Below are positions 48,607 through 59,655 of a DNA stretch of 64,000 nt, piece after piece (position 1 is the stretch's first letter; every line of letters starts with the position of its first letter). A model generated the notes under the pieces. That model did no database searches, was not told the origin of the DNA, and saw nothing but the letters and a program-made list of their open reading frames with translations. The translations under genes and the position numbers were made by a program. The stretch covers positions 39,510,317 to 39,574,316 of the forward strand of contig BRKX01000001.1 of assembly GCA_026008535.1 (NCBI GenBank), in the 5' to 3' direction. The stretch comes from Perilla frutescens. Taxonomy: Eukaryota > Streptophyta > Magnoliopsida > Lamiales > Lamiaceae.

Positions 48607-49930
48607 CTACAGGTTCAGTTGGATGGTTGTCTTCTGGCTTGAAGCAATTAGTGAGGTGACATATCTCTTTGATAAGAGATTGGGTGATGTGGCAGTGTCT
48701 TCATCATCACACCGTTGACTCACTGCAACTGGGGTGAGAGGTGGCTCTCGCTGCTCTTGTGCAGTTGCAGGTTCAGTTGGTCGATTAGGCTCAGCTAACT
48801 GATTTAGCAAACATCTAAAATTCAGTTTTCTGCAGTCAAGGCTGATTGTGCAGGTCTCTTGCTACTTGGCTCCTGCTTCTTCATGAGCTTTGATGTCACT
48901 TCCCAATTAGGCAAGTAGGGCGGTTGGAGAAATTTTCTTAGTCAATCTATAACTCATAATCTTCTGTACTTGCATGATAGTTGGAGGGAATGGATTTGCA
49001 GACCCTATCCATTTTCAAACTCCAAACTTCTTCTCTTTGCCAAAAACTCATGCCGTGATAAGCAGTAATTAAGAAATGAGACTGGATAGACAATGAGTGT
49101 CTCCAGTTGTACCAGTAGAAGTACCGATTTAGCAGCTTAAAAAGCTCTTGATCTTGCTTGGCCACAAATGCAAATTGAGTAAGAAGTAAATTTGTTATCT
49201 CTTTTTGTGCATTCTTGGCTGCATATTCACCACTCTAGAAAGTGTGAATATCTTCCTCTGTCAATTGGAGAGGGGGCAAGTTCTCCTGAAGTAGTTAGCT
49301 CTATAGTTTAAATGAGGAATTCCAATGAATGGATTAAGCTCATCTAGATCGGAACAGTCTTAGAAGTCCCCTGTTGATCCATTCTTGGAGACTGATGATG
49401 GGACGGCATTGGCAGTCGAGGTATTTGAGGTTGTGGCATTTATGTTGCCATTTTCTAGCCTTTTCTCCTTGAGTTAGTGCAGATGAATGCTTCCTCTCTT
49501 GGGAATCCAGTCTGAGATGAGAACTGGTAATGCATCATCATTTGGCAGGTTCAAGATGCCTTCAATCATCTTGCTCATTCTGAGAACAAGTCCTACCATG
49601 GACTCAAACTTTTGTGTTCTCTTTGAGTTGAAAGCTTTGAGAACTTGACGCTTGAGTTGTGAGAATACAAACTCTGCCCAGTTTGTCTCGCGTCCTTCAG
49701 CTAGGTGTATCATCACCTTGCACCTCTCCTGGGTAAGTTGGCTTAGGCTTCCAATTGCTCCAAACATAATCTTGTTTGTGATGTCGAGCAGAACTCCATA
49801 CTTTGGTCTTAGATCAGTTTTAGCTGTGGAAAAACTGAATGCCTTTTTGCAGGTGGGGGTCTTCCACCTTCTCCAGTATGGTTCAGTTGCTTCACTCAAC
49901 TCTTGAACGGTTGCGCCTTGCATTGGAAGT
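48607..49930 (-). pseudogene. Accessory ORF copy 1, N-terminally truncated
   Basis: Open stretches at about 49915-49474 and 49165-48947 are homologous to the middle and C-terminal parts of copy 2. Both have a W-R-x-W motif, LRP followed by a D-I pair, and SQL(K/R) near NWAEFVF. Both also share a later aromatic YFYW/YLRW segment. Stops and at least one frameshift separate the parts. The FPE-EFY N-terminal region found in copy 2 is missing; the preceding DNA is gag. This fits either a deletion fusing gag to a first ORF copy or a tandem duplication followed by deletion. Confidence 0.68.
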
Positions 49931-50534
49931 TGAATCTTGGGGTGATGCTGGTCAAATCTCTTGACTCTTTTGTAGCAATCGCCTTCATATCTCATTCCTC
50001 TGTGAGATTGTCCAAAATTTTGGAGTTCATCTCACTGTTGGGATATGTTCTTCCCAGATTGTTCATCTCACTGATGATGCCAAGAAATCTTATTTCAAAG
50101 CTAGAGATGGTCTTATCTGAGTGCATCTTGAAGGACTCATATTTGTCGACTGCAAGTTGGAGCTTGTTTTCTTTGATAGCTTCAGACTATTTGCACAGAT
50201 CTGCAAGTAAGTCCCATATCTCCTTGGCAGTTCTGCAATTCTTTGTGTCCTTCATGCGGTCTTCATCTAGAGTTTAGAATAATGCGGCTTAGGCCATGAA
50301 CTCTATGTTCTTCAACTTCTTCTCTTCACCCGTGAGAAGATGAGTTAGCTTCAGGATCCTTGCTGGTTGGTTGACATCAGCAATGTGGGCTTCATTGTCC
50401 ATCATGATTGTGATTGGACCATCCTCGATAACTTCCCACATATTCTCGTGGATTGAGCAGAGATGCAACCTCATTCTCCTGCTCCAGTTATCGTAGTTCT
50501 CAACTGAAATGATAGGCAGCTTATCATTTTCCAT
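49931..50534 (-). pseudogene. gag remnant of the non-autonomous element
   Basis: The frame starts at ATG 50534, about 70 bp after the primer site. Its N-terminus has NYDNWSRRM and WEVIEDG, the DUF4219/UBN2-type start of copia Gag. A WDLL segment and a KYESFKMHSDKTI segment follow. At least four in-frame stops occur (the first at 50289). No zinc knuckle is seen; the frame breaks near 49930, where the accessory ORF begins. Confidence 0.8.
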
Positions 50535-50606
50535 AGCTTTCAGATTAGCACAGATGACTAGATTTGATTCAGTTGATTTGCAGAAATGGCTGATCTTTAG
50601 AATCAA

Positions 50607-50620
50607 TCTCTCTGATACCA
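50607..50620 (-). other. Primer-binding site, tRNA-Met type
   Basis: The minus strand reads TGGTATCAGAGAGA two bases after the 5' LTR. This is the standard plant copia primer site. Confidence 0.85.
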
Positions 50621-50622
50621 CT

Positions 50623-52725
50623 TGTTGGTCCTGGGGTGAGTCAGAATCAGTTTAGAGAGGGTTGAATAAACTGATTATAAAACAAAACTAGATGCGAAAT
50701 ATTAAGGGCCTGTTTTGACTCACAAATATCATCCGTGCTATGTGGAGATCAGTTGAGAAGATCTGCTAGCTTGGAGTGTTGTGTGTGCTTATGGTGTGCA
50801 GGTAAAAACATGTAACTAAACTGAAAAGTAAAGCAGAGCACACAACAGTTTATAGAGGTTCGAAGCTCAACTTCTACGTACTCTTTTCCTTCCGCAGAAG
50901 GACAATCCACTATGCAGGTGTAAAGTTCCTTTATTACAGTTACACTGTGAAGACAGTTGCTATCCCGGAAGCTACACTCTCAATTTCCTCAGTCGGTAGG
51001 TCGATAGCTAACACTTGCGATCTCCAACTGCTCACTTGAGAGATAAGGTGCCATTTCCCGTCTTTTCAAAATTTTAGATGTTACTCGATCTTCAAGAGTA
51101 CAGTCTTGAAACTGGTATCAACTGGGTTGGATCATAAATAAAAAGGCCAATTGTAAGGCTTTTCATTTAATGGGGTCGGTGGATTGCCATTGCTCTTCTA
51201 ACGAGCTTTTGCTTCAAGATCTCGGTTGTATTAAATTCAAGATCTTCTTTGGCTTATCTGAATTTCTGTTGCGGCACCCTTTATGATCTTCAGTTCTGAG
51301 CTTCATCTGGCAGCTGGAATCTTCAGTTCCTTTGTTTGTCAGTTCTGCGTGTCCCTTGGCAGTTTGAAAAGCTTTAGTTGAGATCACTTCAGCTGACGAT
51401 TCTGGGCTTGGCCTTGATGCTTTCTGAGCTCCAGTTTGCTTCTGCTTCAGCTGGTAATTTCAACCAGTGTTTTTTAGCTGGCATTTTGGACTTGTGTCCC
51501 TTCAGGTAGAACTTTCATTGACTGGTCTTCAGTTCGGTTGTCGGTGCTTCATCAGTTGGACTTCAGAACTAATGGGTCTTCAGCTATTATTCTTTGAACT
51601 AGTGCTTCATCAGCTGGAACTTCATTCTTCAGCTAGTATTTTTGAGCTAGTATTTTCCATCAGCTTGTACCTCGGTCTTCTCTTCAGTTGGTATGGTCCT
51701 TTAACTGGAATGTCCTAAGCTGGTATTTCTTTCAGCATGGATCTTTAGACTTGGTACATTTCTTCAGCTGGAATATCTTGAGCTGTTATTTTCTTCAGCT
51801 CATGATTGTCCTATCTTTGGCTGGCAGTTTTTCATCAGTTGATATCATCGTGGACTGGCATGTTCATAAGTTCAAACTGATGTGCTCTTCAACTGGTATT
51901 TCTTCAGTCGGGAATGATCTAGAACTTGCATGTCCCTCAGTTCTCCTCCTTCAGCCGGTATTCCCTTAAGCTGGGATCTTCCTTTGACTAGAACATTTCT
52001 TCAGCCGGTATTGGACTAGAACTGGTATGTGCTTCAGTTCTCTTCGGTTGGGACTTCCCTTCAGCTGGTGATGGCCTTGAACTAGTATTGGCTTCAGTTC
52101 TCTTCAGCTAGGACTTTCCTTCATCTGGTAGCAGCCTAGAACTGGTATGTGCTTCAGTTCTCTTCAGCTGAGACTTTCCTTCAGCTGGTGGCGGCCTAGA
52201 ACTGGTATGTGCTTCAGTTGGGACTTTTCTTCAGCTGGTGGCGGTCTATAACTGGCATTGGCTTCAGTTCTCTTCAGCTGGAACATCTCTTCAGCTGGTG
52301 GCGGCTTAGAACTGGCATTGGCTTCAGTTCTCTTCACTTGGAACATCTCTTCAGCTAGTGACGGCCTAGAACTGGCATTGGCTTTAGTTCTCTTCAGCTG
52401 GTGACAACCTAGAATTGGCATTGACTTCAGTTCATCACTGTAGACTAGTGGCAGTTGATACATTCTCTCTCTCTGGTACCTGCAACTTACAGTTTGCCTT
52501 GCTGATTATTCTAGCAGGCTACAGTCTTCTTTTTCTCTAATCTTCTCTCTTCTTTCACATGAATTGATCATATCTGTTGGCTTAACAGCTTTGACTCTGT
52601 ATGATCATCTTTAGTTTTATGCTTGATTTCTTTTCAGTTCTTTCAAGGGTTTTTTCATATTTTGAAATCTTTTGACATCTTATCAAAACCCTTTGTAAGA
52701 AAAACCTTGATAGTTTTTCCTAACA
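50623..52725 (-). repeat. 5' LTR of the non-autonomous element, with deletion
   Basis: 2103 bp. On the minus strand it begins TGTTAGGAAAAAC and ends GGACCAACA. Compared with the 3' LTR it lacks about 270 bp between two TTG triplets (near 51130), including the best TATA candidate. It holds many CTTCAGCTGG copies on the plus strand. Confidence 0.9.
52000..52440. repeat. ~60-bp minisatellite in the 5' LTR
   Basis: About eight units of the same type as 45010-45420, one more than in the other LTR, with different truncated units. Confidence 0.85.
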
Positions 52726-52730
52726 CAGTT

Positions 52731-54070
52731 TATCTTTTCTTGATAAAAAACTTGTTATCAAAAGAAATTGAATGTCTAAAATACATGATTTAGAAAACAA
52801 AATCCCAGCACAAAAAAGAACAACTTTTCAAAACAAAATCACATTTCTACCATTAAAACTCTCACTGCAATAGCTGATATTTTCATAGCATTACCCATGA
52901 AGACTTGTAATCTATCACTTAGTTAACTGGTTTCCCAAAATCACTGCATACAAATGCATTCATTATTAGTTGCCTCAATATTTACCCATTAGGAACTCGT
53001 AGTATACTCCACTAAACATAACTTTGACTACTAGTGAATAAGATATACAACCAATGTTCCTTCTTTTGAGACGAGACAACATGTCTTCTAATTGTTCTTA
53101 ACTGATTGCACATTTTAAAAGCTTTTGTTGTTTAGGCTTTTTCAAGCTACTTAATATTCCTTGTCATTCTTTGCCAAACTTTTATGTTTTTGTTAAAAAC
53201 CTCATTTGTCTTCTTATCATCCCTTGGTCTAAAAGATAAAATATTTTCAACAACATGAGTAATCACACTATATCAATTAAGACATTTAGCTATTTTTAGA
53301 AATGAAATCAACTTGGGTTTCCTATTTCATTTCAACTCCAAAGATCTCCAATTCAATCAGATATTAATCTCTTTGAGCATATGACCCTTTACAAGAGTCT
53401 CTTACAACCGTAGTGATTTTTACCAAGTTTTTAATGGCAATTCGTCTAGCTATTCTACTTTGATATCTGAAGAATTTTAGAGATTCGTATTCTCATCAAA
53501 ATAATGGGCGTGACCTAATGCTAATGATATAGAACATTTATACATAGAAGTTAAAATATAACACTACATCATCTCATTTGCCTTAACCACATTTATGACT
53601 ATGTATCTCATCTTCACTAAAGTTAGCATCTTAAGACGATAACATGTAATCACTAAGTATTTAAATACTCCGTAGAAATCTGAACAATTATCCAAAACTT
53701 TTCCAATTATTGTAATTAGGACATACAAGTTAATATTAAGTATAAAACAAGCGGGTTGAAAGAACATTATGAAAACGGAGAATTAAATATGTAAACATAC
53801 ATTGAATCACATTATTGATGACACAATATATTGTGTCCTCCAACATCTTGAAAAACAAAAATGCAAGCCACGTAGGTGGATGTTTACATAAATATTTTCC
53901 AAGCAGGTTCTAAACATTTAACTTTACCATCTAATCAACTTAACCTTATGACAAGTGAAATTAATAGTTGGCACCCTTTAAACTGGTCATACAATTAAGT
54001 AAATGACTTGTTTCGTAGGAAACTTGTTTATTAATTGCACCTAAGTGTGTACCATAACTTGATAAATTAA
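52731..54070 (-). other. Degenerate 5' internal region of the old copia element
   Basis: Minus-strand coding-like remnants without secure motifs, following the insertion at 52725. The phrase AAGCCACGTAGGTGGA (53868) recurs at about 41953. Confidence 0.35.
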
Positions 54071-54074
54071 TACT

Positions 54075-54410
54075 AGTGAACTCGTAATACAACATATCCA
54101 TAGGGGGCTGGCTCATTATTAGCACGAGTATTGGTTACTTCACTTTACTAATTTATATATCACATGTAAATTTGATCTTGTGAACTTATAATTAACACAT
54201 CTGTAGGGGGGTTGACCCATTACCAACACGTGTATTAATTACTTCACAAACAAACTAGTTATGGAGACCATCTAGATATCTATAATTTAAATATTAAATC
54301 TCTTTTACCATTTAGTTTAATTTAGTGAACTTGTAATTAACACATCTATAGGGAGGCTAACCCACTACCAACACGTGTATTAATTACTTCACATATGAAC
54401 TAATGCTATG
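54075..54410. repeat. Three ~120-bp tandem repeats with CACGTG
   Basis: Each unit has GTGAACTTGTAATTAACAC, ATCTATAGGGGG and CCAACACGTGTATTAATTAC (first unit diverged). A G-box-like ACGTG is kept in the last two. They lie where the 5' leader of the old copia would be. Confidence 0.7.
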
Positions 54411-54609
54411 AATAAATGAGATAAAATTCTTAAAATTAAATCTTATTACCCAATTAGTCATTTACTATGAGGTTTTTAAGGCATCCACGACATGGTCAAA
54501 ATAAAACTAAATCATCCATAACATGCTAGATAAACAAAAAATATAACCACGAAAAAGAATACAAAATTACAACTAGCGTGAAAATAATTTTTTCTGTTTA
54601 GCCTCTGCA

Positions 54610-54695
54610 TCGATGTAGATCTTTCAAATATTTTTGATTTATGTGGTCGTGGGCCCCATGGTTCATCTGAGTCAAAAGTTATGACCTCTGCAAGC
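54610..54695. repeat. Fragment related to the solo LTR at 57192
   Basis: GGGCCCCATGGTTCA and AAAGTTATGACCTC match GAGCCCCGTGGTTCA and GCAAGTTATGACCTT at about 59220-59260, in the same order and spacing. Confidence 0.5.
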
Positions 54696-54739
54696 AAAGT
54701 ACTAGAAATAGTTTTGGTAAAAGAACTGCCAAAACTCGG

Positions 54740-56659
54740 CGAACCGAGATTTAATATGATAATTCTTTTTTAGCACATCAGGAGACATCATCAACTCAAC
54801 GTATCGAGACACAGATTTCTTATATAAATAGTAACACATCATATATAGAAATGCTACTATTAAAACCCATAACCAAAAGTTGTGTAAAATACACAACTAT
54901 TAAAGCCATAACCATAAATATTGAATTAGGGTGGTAGTGCAATATTAATTCTTTAGTGGATTGAATTAATATTAATGGGCTTAAGTTATGTCTAGGCTAG
55001 ACATCGGAACTTAAGGCCTATTGGAGGCCCAACCCTAATTTTTTTCTGGATCCCTATTGTAGTGATGTGATCCCACGATGAATAAAAATACAATCAACAA
55101 AGCACGCAGGCAGCAAGAACGTAACACAAGTTAGTAATGTAAGGATTCAATACCAACAACAAGTATACGAATATAATTATCAAAGTCAATGTGGAATTGA
55201 ACAACTATGGGACTCAATTAAATAGGCTAAACAAGACTTGGTTATTATGCTGATTTAGACTTGAAATATTAGACACTTAAAATACTTAGAATTATGTCTC
55301 AACTAAACAAAACATAATTCCAAAATAAACACAACTAAATAGGCGATGGCAGATTATGGTTTTGATCGATTATGGGGCGAAAGTAGGGTTATGGATTATA
55401 GCGATTATGTGTGATCTCACGTAGGTGATTATGGAGATGATTTGGATGATGATGATGATGATGATGATGAATGGATCGTGGATTATGAACGGAGGGTATG
55501 GCAGATTTTTGATGAAGTGTTCGACGATGGTGATGAATGAAAATAAAAGAAGTATACTTACTCGAACCCCATCATTTGATTGACGAAACGCGATTTCTCG
55601 AATACTCCGGATTGGTATCACTCCCCCTAGAACTCGATGGCACTAGAAAAAAGCTTGAGATAGGACTAATGATGTGCTAGATCAATAGAACTTGTAATGG
55701 TGTGATCAACCAAAGGATCTTGAGACAAAGTGAAATAACACTTCAAATATTCAAAGGATGTCTAAATTAAAATGTTCACAATGATCTCCTATATATGCTA
55801 TAGAGATCGAAATTACTAAGGCCTATCCAAAAGTCTAAGTGGCCGAAAATAAAGAGATTCCTAGACTAGTTAGGATTGTTACCTTAATTAAAAATTTTGT
55901 TTAAGGTAAAATCTAAAAATACCAAAAATAAAGATAATAAAAAATCTAATCTGGATAAAATAATTCCCAATTGGACTTGGGCTTCATAATTGGAGAAATT
56001 AACCAAAGATGGGCTGATCCAACACGCCAATTAATTACCTTGGTCTTCTTGAACTTGATCTTCAATTGTCAACACAGTGAAAATTCTCGGCCTGCATTTA
56101 TCTTCTTGTTCTCCAACTTCGAACTTCTTCCTAATTAACACTTGCAAATATTGTTGCAGCTTTTTAGCACGAAGTCGGGTAATTGGTCCTTTTAATTGTA
56201 GCTCATCGTCTTCTTCCTCATTGTTGCTAGGACCGTGCTCATCGTGTATCCCTATATATTCCTTATAAAGGGAGAAGAAAAACCCTAGCCACTAAGATAA
56301 AAATTTCAAAATCCTTTTTCCCGAAAAGATAAATTTTCAAAAAATTTATTGTGAGGGTTCTTCGTCTCCAAGCTTCTACAAGGTCTAGAGAATTGTCACC
56401 CATACAACATTTGGATCGAGTTTGGGTCATAGAACAGAAGATCATGGAGTGGATAATATGAAGAATGGAGGAGTTGTAGATTTTATATCTATATCTTCTC
56501 AACGGTATCTCTTCGATTGCAAAGTAATCGGTAATCTAATTTTTTCATTGCACATGATATTTAGATTCGGTTTTAGCATGCAATGGGATGTGAGATCATT
56601 TTGATCAAAATATTTTATTCAATCAACACACATCTAAAAGATCCTTAGTTTAATCAACA
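54740..56659. repeat. Head-to-head LTR pieces of the old copia family
   Basis: 54740-54850 matches 34580-34700 in the same orientation. 54890-55062 plus 56245-56659 matches 34440-33872 in the opposite orientation and ends near the LTR terminus. The second piece is split by the solo LTR at 55063. This marks an inversion or a junction between two copies. Confidence 0.6.
55063..56244 (-). mobile_element. Solo LTR, second TGATACGAACC-family copy
   Basis: It begins TGATGTGATCCC and ends GTGCTCATCG (expected ATCA), with 4/5-matching duplications TGTAG (55058-55062) and TGTAT (56245-56249). The interior matches 36600-37000 (ATCAACCAAAGGATC, TAGGATTGTTACCTTA, GATACCAAAAATAAA-type phrases). A (GAT)n run lies at 55445-55471. 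Confidence 0.78.
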
Positions 56660-57126
56660 AGTACCATATAGGGTTGAATAAATCTTTGTGTGCTAGATTA
56701 GGAGTAATGACATGTGTGAAGAATCGACCACAACGAAGTACATGCTCATTATATCTATGTTATGGTTTATGCCTTTGAAAGAAGCCTGATAACTAACTAG
56801 TGATTCCCCATCATTGATAGATTAAAGATTAAAGTTAGGTTGACAAAGTTAATGAATATTAATAATTGATATAATAATCCAGTTTTCCTAAAGCTTAGAT
56901 TTTGTTTAATTATTTAGATCAATATTTTATTTCCCTGTATTTATTTTATGTTATTTTATTTCAGTCTATTTTTACCTATTTATTTAGTGTCTAGATATTA
57001 ATTAGGTACGTGTGTTTAAGAACGAGAAAGCAGCAGTCCTTGTGGATACGATACTCTTACCCACCTAAGTATTAAAATAACAACGTGTACTTGCGATTCA
57101 CTTATTTGTTGAGAAATAATGCGTCA
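56660..57126 (+). mobile_element. Tail of a gypsy-type LTR
   Basis: A diverged copy of 24100-24569, ending GTGTACTTGCGAT and ATGCGTCA. Its upstream part is missing. Confidence 0.65.
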
Positions 57127-58744
57127 GCAAATGTTTATGAACTTTGCCATGAACATTATTGATCTCGAACCTTCACTTCAGGTAGCACAGCTGTAACAGC
57201 CCGGTCCCAAGGATGGGGACGGGGTTGTTGTGTGTAAAATGGCACGAAAAATGAGAAATCCAGGGGGGGTGTTTTTAAAATTAAACTAAGTTAGCACCTC
57301 AAAACTTAGGCAACTTAACTTTATGATTAGGAAGAACTTATCGTTTTCAATGAATAAAAGGGGTCAAAGGATTCAATCGAGTGAAAGGAATGCCAAATCA
57401 TAGGCTAACCGAAATTTAAACAGAATTCAAAGACAAACAGATATGAATTTAACTCTTTAAATAAACAAGACCTCATTATAGATCACAACAACTAAGACCC
57501 ATAAATAGGTCGAAGTCAAATATATCTTATTGTCCTATTCATAGGACGGATCAGGAAAACAACTTAAGGTTAACTTGAAACAAGCAGAATCATACTTGAA
57601 AGAAAAGCTCCTTCATAGGCAAATAACAACAACAAGCATGGAAGACTCATTCATAGGTTGACTGAAACTGAATAGATATCAATATGCTCAACTAGTGTGA
57701 CTCTTCAATTAACTTGGAATTAATGAAGGAATAACTGGGATGTCAAAAGAGCATGCTTGTAATTCTCAAAACTTTATTGATAACACGAATCATAGCAATT
57801 AAGATATGCTATTATCAAGAATCAACTTACATTAACCAAGAATAGATACTAATATTAGAGTACTTAGCAGAAACTTAGTGGAACAAAATAATGTAACCAT
57901 ATAGAGCAACAAACTTGAAACCTCAGACAACCCCACCAGTAGCACATCACCAGCCTCAGCATCTCAACCTGAAAAACATTTGAAAAAGAGGGGGTAAACA
58001 CTAATGTACTCAGTGGGGTTTTACGAGAAAACTCTTTAATAAACTTTGGAATATCCAATTATAAACTGGCGGCATATAGAGAGCAAAATGCAAAAGCTCT
58101 CTCCATACCCGCAAAACCTTTTACTTCCTTTCTTGGCACCTTTCCTAGCTCAAATCTGTTGTCTACTGTACCCTGAGGCATGCCTTGGGATAAGAGAGGG
58201 GTTACCTCAAGTATCCTTCTGAGTATGCGAGGGGATTACCCAGCAGTGATTCCCTCAAATGTTCAACTCGGTGACTCGAAGGTCATGGCATGATAATGCA
58301 AATAAACTGTTCTTTCAGCTTGATAACCTACTTACAACAGAAGCTATATCCTTCCTTAAATTCCTCCTTACTTAACCTTAACCTTCCTTACTTAACCTTA
58401 GCCATCCTTACTTACTTGACTTAGCTAGCAATACCAAGCCTAGAGCAATCGTCTAAGAGCTAATTCTTTAGTTGAGCATGATCTCGGCCTATAAGGGATT
58501 TATAACTCACCATAAAAGGCAATACTTAGCTAAATAAGTTTTAGCAAAATCCATCATACCAATACGAGGAAATGAACGCGGATAAATATCAATTGCAATA
58601 AAAGCAATTCTAGATCACATGCTAGCATCAATTATATTTAAACAATTCTAGCATATCTAAACATTCTTAAGAGCTCACTTAACTTATAATAACTTCCTTT
58701 ACTTTATCAAACTCAAATAACAATTTAACAATATCATGCATATA

Positions 58745-58784
58745 ACTTCCTTCCTTCCTTCCTTTCTTTTCCTTTCCTTTCCTT
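58745..58784. repeat. (CTTC)n/(CTTTC)n microsatellite
   Basis: CCTTCCTTCCTTCC grading into TTTCC repeats within the solo LTR. Confidence 0.85.
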
Positions 58785-59449
58785 GTACAGAGACTAATCA
58801 GGTAGAGCATAAAATATTTTAATTGGATATTCATCTTGCCCTATCATGATTCTAGAGCTTAATAGCTCAAACTTTATACTTGTATTAGAATCGCCCACCT
58901 CTATGACGAGCATCTCGATAACGAGCACGTGGACGAAGCAACGAGCCGAAAAATCCTTCCTCAGGCCTCCTCGGGGTTCACCTCCTCTTAGGAAAGTCGA
59001 TAAATGACTTGAAACCTTATTTGAGTTCCTACTAAGACATCGAAATGATATCTAAACCCTCAACCCTTAACTATAACTTAAAGCATGAGAATTAAAAGGA
59101 TTAAGACATCTGAAATTACTGCAAAAGGGGATGGAAAATCTGACTCGAACGATCAAGATTCCGTACTAATGGCCACTTCTACATCGTAGATCATCGAAAA
59201 ATCTTCGATTTGAGTACTCATGAGCCCCGTGGTTCAAACCGAAACGCAAGTTATGACCTTCGCACGAAAACGTGTCGGGGCTGCCGCGGCGCCCCTAGCA
59301 CCGGGGCGCCCCTGTGCGCGCCGGGGGCCCCTAGCGCCTCGGCGGGGGGTGTGCGCCGGCGCCCTCCCTGCCCCGCGGCGCCCCCATGCGCCAGGGCGCT
59401 CCCTTTGCGCCGGGGCGGCCCTCTTGCGCCCTCGCGCGCCGTTGCTCCG

Positions 59450-59607
59450 CTCTCTCTCAACTGTGAGGTGCCCTCACGAAGAGGGCTCCTCAATCTCTCT
59501 CTCTCTCTCTCTACAGAAATGGGGTGAGACTCTCAACTGTGAGGTGCCCTCACGAAGAGGGCTCCTCAATCTCTCTCTCTCTCTCTCTCTCTACAGAAAT
59601 GGGGTGA
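59450..59607. repeat. ~78-bp tandem duplication with (CT)n
   Basis: CTGTGAGGTGCCCTCACGAA, GAGGGCTCCTCAAT, (CT)n and ACAGAAATGGGGTGA occur twice in a row, nearly identical apart from the CT number. Confidence 0.95.
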
Positions 59608-59647
59608 AGAATGGGAGTGAGCGAGAAATGAGGGAGGGGAGGGGCTC

Positions 59648-59655
59648 TATTTATA
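59648..59655 (-). promoter_or_regulatory. TATA box of the 3.2-kb solo LTR
   Basis: The minus strand reads GGCTATAAATAGAGCCCC, a strong plant TATA context, just upstream of the duplicated leader. Confidence 0.7.

Larger units (their letters stand above)
43328..52725 (-). mobile_element. Complete non-autonomous LTR retrotransposon, gag plus two accessory ORFs
   Basis: Perfect 5-bp duplications CAGTT (43323-43327 and 52726-52730) flank direct LTRs. Read on the minus strand: 5' LTR, tRNA-Met primer site, gag remnant, two homologous accessory ORFs, PPT and 3' LTR. I find no protease, integrase, RT or RNase H signature in the 5-kb internal region. It would depend on enzymes supplied by another copia element. 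The first ~225 aligned bp of the LTRs differ at about 12%, so it is clearly older than the Sirevirus-like element, although it inserted into an even older copia. Confidence 0.88.
33872..54740 (-). mobile_element. Old Ty1/copia element, heavily degraded and interrupted
   Basis: On the minus strand a 3' LTR (33872-35178) follows a PPT, an RNase H remnant and an RT remnant in the correct order. Degenerate coding-like DNA continues at 42.1-43.3 and 52.7-53.9 kb. The element is split by younger insertions at 36277-37376, 37823-38330, 38518-40995 and 43328-52725. The 5' LTR is not intact; a fragment at about 54740-54850 has the right orientation. The upstream limit is approximate. Confidence 0.65.

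Noticed and set aside
44647..52463. Frames rich in Phe/Ser/Trp/Leu or in repeated KRTEANAS
   Set aside because: They are translations of the CTTCAGCTGG repeats and the 60-bp minisatellite in LTRs.
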